DNA of 64,000 nucleotides, taken from assembly GCA_958450325.1 (NCBI GenBank), contig OY288261.1, positions 18,713,277 through 18,777,276 of the forward strand, written 5' to 3'. The translations under genes and the position numbers were made by a program. Positions 23,188-34,000 of this stretch are shown here, in pieces (within the stretch, counting starts at the first letter, position 1; each line of letters starts with the position of its first letter). A model generated the notes under the pieces. It was given only the letters and a program-made list of their open reading frames with translations, was not told the DNA's origin and did not search any database. Source of the stretch: Agrostemma githago (Eukaryota; Streptophyta; Magnoliopsida; Caryophyllales; Caryophyllaceae).

Positions 23188-26100
23188 CGGTTATCGGGCT
23201 GTCGGCGAGAAATTCAGCTACTACTCGACCTTTAATAGCCTTTAACGCTACAAACTTCAAGTCGAACTCTGCCAGCATTAGAGTCCATCTAGAGATTCGA
23301 CCGTTGAGAACGGGCTTTTCGAAGATGTATTTGATCGGGTTCATTTTGGATAGCACATGGACCTCGTAACTGAGCATGTAGTGCCGGAGTTTCTTAGTGG
23401 CCCAGACTAGAGCCAAACACGTCTTTTCGAGCATGGTATATTTGCACTCATACTCTAAAAACTTCTTGCTGATGTAGTAAATGGCTCTTTCTTCGGAGTC
23501 AATCGTCTGAGCCAGCATAGCCCCCATGGCTGTCTCGGTCGTCGTTAGGTATAACGACAGAGGCAAACCGGGTTGAGGTGGCATTAAGACTGGCGGAGCA
23601 GAAAGAATTTCCTTGATCTTGTCGAAAGCAGCTTGGCACTTGTCATCCCACAGTACCTGTTCTCCCACTTTCAGTTTCTTGAAAATTGGTTCGCACACCA
23701 TGGTCAGCTTGGAAATGAACCGACTAATATACTGGACTTTCCCGAGAAATCCCCTTATTTCTTTTTCGGTTTTGGGAGGTTGCATCTCGGTAATGGCTTT
23801 GATTTTAGCGGGGTCGACTTCGATACCTCGTTGGCTAACGATATGACCCAGTAATTTGCCTGATGTTACCCCGAAACTGCACTTTTGAGGGTTTAGCCTC
23901 ATGTTGTACTTGCGTAGTCGGGTGAAGAATTTTCTTAGGGCGGTGATGTGACCGTCCCGTTCTTTAGATTTGACGATCATGTCGTCTACATAGACTTCTA
24001 CCTCTTTATGCATCATGTCGTGTAATAAAGTGGTAGCGGTCCTCTGATATGTGGCTCCGGCATTAATGAGACCGAACGGCATGACGGTATAGCAGTAAGT
24101 ACCCCAAGGTGTGGTGAAGGTAGTCTTACTCATGTCTTCTTCCGCCATCTTGATTTGATTATACCCGGCATACCCGTCCATGAATGATAGAAGGGCATGG
24201 TCGACCGTGTTATCCACCAGTATGTCGATGTGTGGTAACGGAAAATCATCTATCGGGCTCGCCTTGTTAAGATCCCGAAAATCTACACATACTCGCACCT
24301 TACCGTCTTTTTTAGGAACCGGTACGATGTTTGCCACCCAGTCCGGATACTCGGACACTTGTATGAAGCCAGCTTTGAATTGTTTTTCGACTTCTTCTTT
24401 TACCTTGAGAGACCACTCGGGCCTCATTCGGCGAAGTTTATGTTTGATCGGTTTGCACCCGTCTTTGATTGGTATGTGGTGCTCAGCTATTTCCCGGTCT
24501 ATCCCCGGCATGTTCTTGTAGGACCATGCGAAGACATCCTTGAACTCTTGGAGGAGGTTTATGAACTGTTGTTTCTCCTCGGGATCTAAGGATAACCCTA
24601 TCTTAAGTATCTGAGTCTCTAAGGTTGTTCCCACATTTATGGACTCGGTTTCTTCGATCACCGGGTTCCGGGACTCCCTTTGCTCTAGTTGCTCGATCAG
24701 GTGTGGAGGTAAGGGTACCTGTTCGTCTGGTTTCTCAATGTCATAGCATAAATCATTTTTGAAAGCAGAATTTAAAAGAGACAAGTCGTAAGCAGAACGG
24801 TTGTTATTATTGATTGAAAATTTGGAGAACAACTCAAAGAGAGCAGCCATCTGATCATTGGTCAGTGGCGGAATTGGTAGGGCACTCGGGACAGACCCCG
24901 AGGTGCCAGTAGCAGGAATGAAAAAAGGGAGAGGGGTTACAGGAGTGACTCTAGCACCGACTTCCCTAGACTCGACCTCAGACTCTGACTCAGACTCCGA
25001 CTCAGACTCGGACTCAGACTCAGACTCAGGCATGTCTCCCTCTCCGGTGACCAGCTTGTAGATTCTTCCCTGACTATCAGTCCATTTGATAGTCTTCCTC
25101 CAGGCCCTGTTTCCGGTCTCGGAACCAACATCCGAGATTAGCTTGGTCGGGTCATATCTGTTGCTGCGGAGTATCAGGTTGACCAGGTCTTCCTTTGGAG
25201 TTGGGGCTATAGTGTCTTCCCCAAATAGTAGCCCTAGCGCGGGCTCAGCATCTTCAGCTCCGTTGGATTGGATGAGGGCGAATACGTCCTCCGGGATGTA
25301 GTTGCAGTCCCGGGCCAAGTGGGTCCCGAGCTGCATAGCATTGGGTTGGTACAGACCAACCTGAACAGCCCCAAATACCGGTGTGACAAAGTAGTCAGCC
25401 AACCGTGGGCTATAAGGGCTCAAGTGGATACCCTTAATAATGTTGCAGGCCTTCTCAATTCCTGCTCGGACAACATTGTCGGGAGTTATGGCATACCCGA
25501 GACCAAAGTGGGACTCTTCATCTTTGAGAACTTCGATGATCTTCCCAGCTGGAAGATCGGGTCGAGAGGTAGCCCCCGGAAAGTACCCTAGGTTTTGGAG
25601 CATCGTGTCGATACTCGTAGTGAAGTAAGGCCTAAAGAGGTACTCTTCCTCGATCATCCCCACAAAATCGAACCCCCAGAGGTCCGTGCGTCCCGTGGCG
25701 TTACAGCTAGCCACAGTCATTGGTGTTGCCTCTAAAGTGATGACATCGTTAAGCAGAGGCATCTTGATCTTTCGGTGGAGGGTGGAGGACACCGCCTTGA
25801 CCGCGTGGATCCAAGGCCTACCTAGGAGCAAGTTGAATGACGAGGTGACGTCGATCACCTGGAATTCGAGCTCCTTTTCTATCGGGCCGGTTATGATGGT
25901 CAGTTTCATGGCCCCAGCTACCGACTTTGGGCTCCCATCAAAGGCTTGGATGGTCTGAGCAGTCGGGATGTAATCGGCCTCGGTAATGCCGAGGGCTTTT
26001 GCGGTCCTTAGAGGAAGGACATTCACAGCGGACCCATCATCAACCAGGGTCATAGGGAGGTATTTTCCTCGGCAAACCACCGTAATGTAGAGGGCCAGAT

Positions 26101-27811
26101 TGTGGGAGGCCCCGAATGGCGGTAGGTCGGCTTCGGAGAAAGTGATCATCGGACCTCCTTCCTTGGCTTTGCCCTTCAGGTGGGGCAGGACCGTGGCTAC
26201 CATTTCAGCAGGGATAACCAAAGAGTCAACCTTAATTTGATCGAGAGCCTTTGTAAGTGCTTCTCGATGTTCTTGTGAGCTGACTAGGAGCTGCCATATA
26301 GTGAGGTCAACTCGGGTCTTCTTCAGCTGCTTTACGAGGGCCGTTTCAGCAGTTGGCTCCACGAGAGCGACTTCCGTCCTGAATGGCTCAGTGACGGTTG
26401 TCGGGATAGGGGTGTCCCTAGAGCTAGTGGCTTGATAGGGACGACCAAGGTGGTTACTGGTTAGGACTCGGGATTTAGTCCTTCGAATCTCCTCGAAGGT
26501 GATGGGGACAGCTTCCCCTTTGGCGAGGTAGACGTCATCCTCGTCGTCGAACCAGATCCCGTTCACTTGCGGGATAAATGGAGAGATAAGATGAGAGCAA
26601 TCAATCACCTCCCCGGTAAAGATGGCGTGGGAGCTGAAAGGGTTCTCCTTGTTGCTGGGCTTATCTCCGGGTAGCGGGATTTTACCGCTTTCGATCAGGT
26701 CCTGGATCAAGTGCTTCAGCTTCCAGCACTTCTCGGTATCATGCCCATTGCCTCGGTGGTACTGGCAATGGGCTTGGACATTGTAGTTCTTGGAGCGTCG
26801 CTCGACCGGAACTTCAGGAGTTGGGCCTATCGGTTGGATTAGGCCTTTTGAGGATAGCCTTTGTAAGGCATAAGTATAGGTAGTACCTATATCAGTAAAA
26901 ACCCGAGGTGGGGTGTTCTTCTTGGACGGGGCATCTAGTAGATTAACCGCGTCGAAAATGCTGCGGGTTGCAGCTTGAGGCTTGGTAGTGGAGGAAGAAG
27001 CCCCTTGGTAACCTTTGGCAGTGGCCTTAGTGAGGCCTTCCAGTCTTAAGTCATCTTCGATCCTCATACCCATTTCATTAAGGGTGGTGAAATTGGGTAT
27101 GACAGCATATCGGAGGTGAACCCGGTAGGAGGGGAGGAGGTTCTTGACAAAAGCCTCCACCAAAGTCTTCTCACTGGGCTTATCGACCAGTTTCACGCTC
27201 TCGGCCCTCCAGCGTTGAAGGTATTTGGTAAAACCTTCTTTCAGCTCTTGGGCCATAACCTCCAGAGATCTCATTGTGGTTTGGATCTCGGTGTTGTCAG
27301 CATAGTTCCGAGCGAACTCGGTGGCCACATCATCCCAAGTAGGGTATTTCTTCGGGTCTAGCCTGTAGTACCAGGCCCGAGGGTGCTTTTCAAGAGACGC
27401 AGCAAAAAGGCTCTTGAACATGGTAGAGTCCACCCCTTTGATGGCCATGAACTCCTTGAAGGCCCGTACATGCAGTAACGGGTCTTCAGTCCCTTCAAAC
27501 ATGGGCAAACCGGTGAGGTTCGGGTTTGCGGGCAGCTTGTCACTCAGTGGGTTATACTCACGACTATTCTCCCGATGGATATTGTTACTCCCAGTCAAGT
27601 GAACCTGTTCCTCTAGTCGGCGCACTGAGCTAACCAGCTCAGCCAAAGGTTCCGTAACCCCCGTATTTGGAGTCCTTTGCTCCACTGCAGCCAAACAAGT
27701 GATGATAGCAATTTGACCAGCCCTCATTTCATGCAGTTGGGCTTCGATGTCGGCCTGTTTGTCGACCATGGCGTCCACAGAGGTTTTCAGACTGCCTAAA
27801 GTAGCTTCCAT
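23180..27811 (-). CDS. Element B gag-protease-RT-RNase H polyprotein, open
   Basis: 1543 residues from ATG 27811. Coiled-coil-like N-terminus to about residue 75; gag core about 95-240; zinc-knuckle-like CQYHRGNGHDTEKC near 347; aspartic protease VDDGSAVNVLP near 590; Ser-Glu repeat near 927-945; reverse transcriptase about 1140-1320 with YVDD near 1272; gypsy RNase H with LYLTTTETAMGAM and YYISKKFLEYE up to the end. Protease and RT are in one uninterrupted frame, whereas Ogre elements have an intron there. The reading frame ends early because of a frameshift; second RNase H and integrase follow in other frames. Confidence 0.95.
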   Translation of the reverse strand: MEATLGSLKTSVDAMVDKQADIEAQLHEMRAGQIAIITCLAAVEQRTPNTGVTEPLAELVSSVRRLEEQVHLTGSNNIHRENSREYNPLSDKLPANPNLTGLPMFEGTEDPLLHVRAFKEFMAIKGVDSTMFKSLFAASLEKHPRAWYYRLDPKKYPTWDDVATEFARNYADNTEIQTTMRSLEVMAQELKEGFTKYLQRWRAESVKLVDKPSEKTLVEAFVKNLLPSYRVHLRYAVIPNFTTLNEMGMRIEDDLRLEGLTKATAKGYQGASSSTTKPQAATRSIFDAVNLLDAPSKKNTPPRVFTDIGTTYTYALQRLSSKGLIQPIGPTPEVPVERRSKNYNVQAHCQYHRGNGHDTEKCWKLKHLIQDLIESGKIPLPGDKPSNKENPFSSHAIFTGEVIDCSHLISPFIPQVNGIWFDDEDDVYLAKGEAVPITFEEIRRTKSRVLTSNHLGRPYQATSSRDTPIPTTVTEPFRTEVALVEPTAETALVKQLKKTRVDLTIWQLLVSSQEHREALTKALDQIKVDSLVIPAEMVATVLPHLKGKAKEGGPMITFSEADLPPFGASHNLALYITVVCRGKYLPMTLVDDGSAVNVLPLRTAKALGITEADYIPTAQTIQAFDGSPKSVAGAMKLTIITGPIEKELEFQVIDVTSSFNLLLGRPWIHAVKAVSSTLHRKIKMPLLNDVITLEATPMTVASCNATGRTDLWGFDFVGMIEEEYLFRPYFTTSIDTMLQNLGYFPGATSRPDLPAGKIIEVLKDEESHFGLGYAITPDNVVRAGIEKACNIIKGIHLSPYSPRLADYFVTPVFGAVQVGLYQPNAMQLGTHLARDCNYIPEDVFALIQSNGAEDAEPALGLLFGEDTIAPTPKEDLVNLILRSNRYDPTKLISDVGSETGNRAWRKTIKWTDSQGRIYKLVTGEGDMPESESESESESESESESEVESREVGARVTPVTPLPFFIPATGTSGSVPSALPIPPLTNDQMAALFELFSKFSINNNNRSAYDLSLLNSAFKNDLCYDIEKPDEQVPLPPHLIEQLEQRESRNPVIEETESINVGTTLETQILKIGLSLDPEEKQQFINLLQEFKDVFAWSYKNMPGIDREIAEHHIPIKDGCKPIKHKLRRMRPEWSLKVKEEVEKQFKAGFIQVSEYPDWVANIVPVPKKDGKVRVCVDFRDLNKASPIDDFPLPHIDILVDNTVDHALLSFMDGYAGYNQIKMAEEDMSKTTFTTPWGTYCYTVMPFGLINAGATYQRTATTLLHDMMHKEVEVYVDDMIVKSKERDGHITALRKFFTRLRKYNMRLNPQKCSFGVTSGKLLGHIVSQRGIEVDPAKIKAITEMQPPKTEKEIRGFLGKVQYISRFISKLTMVCEPIFKKLKVGEQVLWDDKCQAAFDKIKEILSAPPVLMPPQPGLPLSLYLTTTETAMGAMLAQTIDSEERAIYYISKKFLEYECKYTMLEKTCLALVWATKKLRHYMLSYEVHVLSKMNPIKYIFEKPVLNGRISRWTLMLAEFDLKFVALKAIKGRVVAEFLADSPITDE

Positions 27812-29035
27812 CCTGCGAGTGTGTCTGGTTGCTGGCGGCCTGTCTGTAAGAACACCGCGTAATCAGAAACCGAACCCAGATCTTGGAATCATAGAAAAAG
27901 GTACATCCCGAGCGACCCAAAAGAAAAGGACTGAGTGGAAAAGACTCGAGAAAGACACTTAGACGGATGACTCGTAGGTGGTATGACTTCCTTAGAATTT
28001 TGGCCTAGTGGGCCTAGTCCCGTTCGAAGGAAGGTCCACGTGAGATTATTCCCCAGACTTTTGACTCGAGTGTATGGACGGACTTTCCTTTGTAGGGGTA
28101 TGCCCCACGCGGGTTGGTCGTGCCTTGACAAATAAGGCGGACTCGGGAAAGGGGGGAAACTCGTGACATAAGATCGACAGAGTTTCGACGCTATAAACTC
28201 TCTACGTACTATGCAAAGACCTGACACACGGATAGACGGTAGGTCCTATAATAGGGAAGGTCTATTTTAGGAAAGTTGGAGGTTTGAAGTTGGAATATGT
28301 AAAGGGTGAATTTCCGATAGTTCGAAAATGGAAAGTGGAATTTCGAAAACCAAGATTAGAATTTTGAAGAAAATTCAGAAAATCAAAACGGTGTCGGAAA
28401 TTCGAGAATTAAAACGGACAGCATGCCGACTAAAGAAAAGAATATTTTGAGTCAAATCGTTGATCCTAAATTTCAGCGGCATTCCGAGTTTTGAAAATTG
28501 GACATTTTGAAAAAGGTGAGTCCCGAAATGGGCAGCATTTCGGGTTTTTTCAAATTTGGGTGATTTGGAAAGACGGGTCCCGAAATGGATAGTGTTTCGG
28601 GTTTTTCGAAAAGTGGGTATTTTTGGAAAGATGCAGTTTTGAAATGACGGTTTTTTGAAAATTGACACGGAAACCAAGTAGCATGTAGTCAAACAAGCAT
28701 TATAACGACGCTTATGTATGCTTTACACTAAGTCTCGGTCGGTCAAAATAGGGTCTATACCAACAACGATGGCTTTCTCGTGTGATGGACGGACTCCCTA
28801 AGCCGAGTTGGTCTTAGGACATGTCGCGAAACCGAGACGAGTTCCACCATCGATGTCTTTAGCGCACCCATGTAGGAATGCACCGTGGTATAGTGGGACG
28901 TCGGTCACAAGTAACCGGCCCGGGCAAATTTGGGTTATGCATGAATCATTAAACTAACGCGCGCACACTAATCTACAAACGATTTCTCTTCGAGTCTCAC
29001 CCTAGGAACCCCGATGACATGTGGTACATCAGGTA
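27812..29035 (-). other. Element B 5' leader
   Basis: About 1.2 kb between primer site and gag with no supported ORF. It is alignable in blocks with the leaders of A and D. Near 28490-28640, three imperfect copies of a block containing AAATGGGCAGCATTTCGG and CGGGTTTTTCGAAA lie in tandem. Confidence 0.7.
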
Positions 29036-29053
29036 TCCCCAGCGGAGTCGCCA
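29036..29053 (-). promoter_or_regulatory. Element B primer binding site (tRNA-Arg)
   Basis: On the minus strand TGGCGACTCCGCTGGGGA, identical to A and D, three bases from the LTR. Confidence 0.88.
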
Positions 29054-29056
29054 AAT

Positions 29057-31601
29057 TGTGGACATGACATAGGTCCACCCCGACGCGGCCACGCGCGGGT
29101 TTGGGTAGGCGAATGAATCTCATGGTAAGATTGTTCTCGGGTTCGAAATTTAAGTCAAAATGGAGTCGCCACCGAATTTTGTGGTTATTCGAAACCATAC
29201 GAGCCCACTCTATGTTGTCATGGGCTACACACAAAGTAAGCCCACTTCGATTTCAGAGTTTATGGGGCTCGTCCCTTTGCATTGTTATATCGATACCGTT
29301 TACACCGACTTTCGTATATAAAATGACTCTCGTGCACCAAGGGTTTCGGACATCCGAAAACCGAAGGTTCTGAGTAAGGGGTGAGGGTATGTGTTGGGAA
29401 GCCCACTAAGGACACCCAACCCCGCCCGCACATGGCGGCCTCTACTAAGACATCGTTCGTGTTCGTGTACGCGCGCTAGTAAAATGACTAAATGATATGC
29501 AAACAGCGTTTTCGGGCTAAGCATGTGAATTTTGCATTAACTACGTCATTTAATGCATCTTAATTATGGTCGTAGTGATTTAGCATGCGAGGTTCATTTA
29601 TAAAGCGTAAAGCAAATAAATAAATAAAGCTCGAAAGGAAATAAAAAATAACGTACAAGTTACACGGGCGGAAATAAAACCCGGAATTCACAATACAACA
29701 TTGCGTAAAAATAATAAACAAAATAAAAACAACGCAATACAATGATAGGAACGGACCCGTATGTAAACTAGACCTCGAAATATGTAAATGGACTAACCCC
29801 GATTAGGTACACATTACGTCGTGTATTAAACGAAGGACGGAAACATGAGACTGTGGCATATTGCTAGCCCGATCTCATATCCCGTAGTCTTGTCCCGACA
29901 TATCATGTCGAAAATCGATCAGAGTCGTTCTACGTGTCGTGATGTGCATGGTTTTGAAAATAGGAAAGTCACATGATAGTCTTTACACGTGATGACTAAA
30001 GTCGATAAAAGAACGGGGCTTGAAATGTGTGTCCAAGCCCTCGGTTTTCTGGGTTACAGGACCCACTCGACCGAGTCGTGGGCTGACTCGGTCGAGTGCG
30101 TCCTTTACGCAGCTACTGCCCATTTTTATGGGTGCTACTCGATCGAGTAGCATATGTACTCGGTCGAGTAGACCTTGTACGAGTGATAACTCGTTTCGTT
30201 TTATGACTTAAAATCGATGGTTGGCCAAACCAAATACGAATATCGCATGATTCGTATTTAACTTGGCCTCCGGTACTATAATCATGTATGAACGATTATA
30301 ATACCGTTATCGGAGTTTTAGGAAAATGTTTATCGTTATACTAGAAAATTTGATTTAGTGACGAAATGCTTCCCTCTACGTCACGACATCGGAACTAACT
30401 CTTTCGAGTTATATGATGTCGGTTTTCGTGTCAACGGGTTCCGCACTAACTATAGAAATGGGATCAAATACGTTCAACTATGACCGTTTGCAATCGCGTC
30501 ACGCCCTTGAGTACATTGGGGCGGGGCTCCTCGAAAGAGCTCCACCTCCGTCGTTGCTCGTTAAGGGATTAGACGGACTTTAGGCAAACATCGTGGTCAA
30601 ACGGATTTAAAACCGGATTTTGATACTAGTTTACGTATACGCGGTATAATAACGATATTAGTAATGAAAGATGATACAAAAATGAAAATGCAAAAAGTAT
30701 AATAACACGTTAGTGTTAGTGTTACTACTAAGACTATGATTACAATGCAAAATACGATAAGTAAATAAAGAAAGAGACGGAATAATAGAGATCAAGATGG
30801 GGTTTAGGACACCCTCAACATACATGCTAGGTATAGGCCTCGGAAATGGACTCGTAAATAGCGACGGGATGCCGGAGTATCGAGGATGTACACGAGTTAT
30901 GGTGTGTATGTGTGTGTGTGTGTTGGCGGCTTCCGAGGGACGAGGGGCTCGGGTTTTGTGTAGTATCGCTTAGGGTTGGAGCCTAGTATGGTGTAGGGTG
31001 TAGGGTGTACATGTAGGGTGAATGAAGGTTGATCAAAACTTGTGACATGCATGGGGGTGAAGCGGTATTTATAGGCCTCATCCCACGACATAGGGGCACT
31101 CGATCGAGTGGCCCTAGTGCACTCGATCGAGTGCCTTTGCAAATGGGCCAAACCCGGTTTAAGGCGCTCCACTCGACCGAGTGGGTCAATCCACTCGATC
31201 GAGTGGGTCAAACAAATCGAGAGAAAGAAGGAAAGAATTGATCTTGTTGTTTTGATTGATTTTTTGAATCTGGATTTTGTGCGCCAGCTTTCGGGAATGA
31301 ATTTGGCTGATTTATGAGACGGTTTCATCTTTGACCGGGTTTTGACCCGGTCGCCAAAAGACGGGATTTATCTTTGGTGTCGGTTTTGGCCCAAATTAGT
31401 CTTATTTTACTCGGAACGACCCACTGGGCCTGGATTTGAGGTCTGTTTTGTGAGATTTCTACTCCGTTAAAAGTCCATGTCGGATATTATTGATTCCGAG
31501 CCCAAGTCCGAGTATACCAAGTCACGTTTGCGTCCGATCATCATCGGGTGTTTTTCGGAGACTACCATAGACACGTGGCAGTCAAAATGCGAGTGTCTAC
31601 A
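29057..31601 (-). repeat. Element B 5' LTR
   Basis: 2545 bp, same ends as the partner LTR. TATA-like TATAAATA on the minus strand at 31066-31073. One 2-bp insertion and a shorter GT run are the only length changes I noticed relative to 15828-18372. Confidence 0.95.
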
Positions 31602-31822
31602 TTGGCAATCCGGTCCAACATCAACGAACTAAGCACATTGAAATTGACATCCATTTTGTTCGTGAGAAAGTTCGTCTCGGTTTGGTCCGTGTTTTGCATG
31701 TCCCCGCCGACTATGAGTATGCCGATATATTTACAAAAGGTCTGCCCCGGTACCTTTTTACACATTTTCGATCCAGCCTGAACGTCCGATCTCCTACCGT
31801 TTCGACTGCGAGGGTGTCTTAG
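31602..31822 (+). pseudogene. Copia RNase H C-terminus (right piece)
   Basis: It continues the frame broken at 15827: NPVQHQRTKHIEID, HVPADYEYADIFTKGLP, ending at TAG 31820-31822. These are the classic last motifs of copia pol. The first five bases (TTGGC) are element B's second target copy. Confidence 0.93.
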
Positions 31823-32037
31823 TAAATAACTGTAATTAGTGTCCGTCCTTTTGTATTCGTCATTAGTTAGCTTTAACCCTTGGTTTTCTATGTAATTAGT
31901 AGAGCTAGCTTTATTCAATGTACCTAGGACTTGACTCGGCTTTATATACCGAGGTGTAACAGTTTATTTGGATATCGGAAAACATAGTTCATCAGTAACG
32001 TCTTATAAATGACTCGGAAAATAACGGGGTGTTACAC
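31815..32037 (+). repeat. Probable copia 3' LTR
   Basis: It starts TGTCTTAG just after the purine-rich GCGAGGG and overlaps the end of pol, as in small copia elements. It ends near TGTTACACA before a CT/TA repeat. The 5' LTR is not in the window, so neither end can be confirmed. A TATA-like GGCTTTATATACC is present near 31938. Confidence 0.5.
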
Positions 32038-32038
32038 A

Positions 32039-32070
<32 letters not shown>
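32038..32070. repeat. Compound (CT)n(AT)n microsatellite
   Basis: A run of CT dinucleotides followed by AT dinucleotides at the right edge of the copia remnant. Confidence 0.9.
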
Positions 32071-32071
<1 letters not shown>

Positions 32072-32198
32072 GAAGCGGGATCAGGTGAGTTCACTTATAT
32101 ATGTTGAGCCCGTGAGTCCCCATCATAACCTTTGATTCAATGTTAGATTAACGGACGAGATTTGATCTCATAATTAAGGCAATAATTAAAATATCTAT
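32071..32198. other. Unassigned sequence, probable upstream flank of the Ulp1-like gene
   Basis: 128 bp of AT-rich single-copy-looking DNA with no ORF. The words GGGATCAGGTGAG and TTAACGGACGAGATTTGATC resemble common plant repeat ends, but I cannot assign a family. The last five bases TCTAT are the target site of solo LTR C. Confidence 0.4.
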
Positions 32199-33789
32199 TG
32201 TGGACATGACATAGGTCCACCCCGACGCGGCCACGCGCGGGTTTGGGTAGGCGAATGAATCTCCATATGAGAAGGATCGAATTGAAATTTAGGTCTATGT
32301 GGAGTCGCCACCGAATTTTATGGTTATTCGGAACCGTTCGAGCCCACTCTATGTCGTAGTGGGCCGTATACAAAATACGGCCCAGTTCCGATGTCAGAGT
32401 TTATTGGGCTCGTCCCTTTGCATATCGATATAGATGCCGACTTGAGCGGTTAATCGTATATTGAATGACTCTCGTGCGCCAACGGTTTCGGGCATCCGGA
32501 AACCGAGGTTTTGAGTAAGGGGTGAAGGTACGTGTTGGGAAGCCCACAAAGGACACCCAACCCCGCCCGCACATTAGCGGCCTCTACTAAGAACTCAAAT
32601 GACTTTCTAATACGCGTGCTAGTAAAACGGGAAAATGATATGCAAAGATTTATTTTCCCTAAACATGCGAATGGAATTGAGAGGGTTTCTAAGTCAATTT
32701 AATGCAACTAAAATTAACGTCAAAGTTGTATTTTAGCATGCGGGTTCATTTAGTACAATAAACGAACAAAAAATAAATTGACAAAAGAAACAACAAACGC
32801 GCTAGTAATGATATAGCGATATAACGAATAATAACGGTTTGCAAATATTGAATTGAATTGAAAAGATGCAAATATGAGGATGCATGATTTGAAAAGATAG
32901 TATACATGTGATTAATTATGCACGTGTTGACCTAAGTCGAGAAATACTATCGGGTTTAAAAAATAGAACAATGTACGACTCGTGTTTGAGTCGTTATGAG
33001 GCCACTCGATCGAGTGGTCGATGGACTCGATCGAGTGGAACCTAAAAAAACGATTCTGTTTTGCGTCAAAGACCGTACTCGGCCGAGTTATTGACTAACT
33101 CGGTCGAGTACATAGCCACTCGACCGAGTCACTGTGAGACTCGATCGAGTGGTGATCGTGATTAGCATACTGACTTGATTTTGAGGTGCCACTCGACCGA
33201 GTGGGCTAGGCACTCGGTCGAGTGCCCTCTGTACGAATTAAGATTCGTTTGTAAAATCGTGTTTTATGTCGAAAATCGTTTTAAATTGATTATTGAGATG
33301 TGATTAAATTTCCTCCGCGTTAATAATGTCATAATTCTAAAGAATTGTTTTGACAATTATTTAGCATCAACGAAAATTGCCTTAAATTGATTTAATGCGG
33401 TTTAGAAAAAAATGACTCTTTGATTAAATAAATAATAAAAAGACTTGATTCCCTCGACTTCTCCGACATCGATAAATCCCTAGAGATTGTGATGTCGGAT
33501 CCGTGTCAACGGGTTTCGACCCTTATTAAAATTGATTTCAGAAAATTCGATGAATGCAATATTAAAGATGATAACGACGAGAATTAATGACGAATTCTTG
33601 TTTAAGTTGACTCATCTCAATAATCAAATAATTGGGGTACCGGGATAAGCGACCGTCAACGCTGTGTGCAGTACACCTGTATGTTCGTGTTTTCTTATCC
33701 CGATATACTTCTTACTTGACACAAATCAATGAGTATTTTAATATTTTGATGCAATAATGATAACGAGGTAAATAATAATAATAATAATC

Positions 33790-33821
<32 letters not shown>

Positions 33822-33911
33822 CGTAATAATAATAATAATAACGTAATAATAATAATAATAATAATAAACGTAATAATAATAATAATAATATTAATAATAA
33901 AAAACGTAATA

Positions 33912-33949
<38 letters not shown>

Positions 33950-33952
33950 CGT

Positions 33953-34000
<48 letters not shown>

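Larger units (their letters stand above)
15828..31601 (-). mobile_element. Element B: near-complete Ty3/gypsy Tat retrotransposon inserted in copia
   Basis: Two 2545-bp LTRs (15828-18372 and 29057-31601), tRNA-Arg primer site, leader, gag-pol on the minus strand, an antisense gene on the plus strand and a polypurine tract. The flanks CTGGC (15823-15827) and TTGGC (31602-31606) are a 5-bp target duplication with one mismatch, and removal rejoins the copia RNase H frame. I count about 49 differences between the LTRs, roughly 1.9 percent. Only two frameshifts disturb gag-pol, so it is the best preserved element here. Confidence 0.96.
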
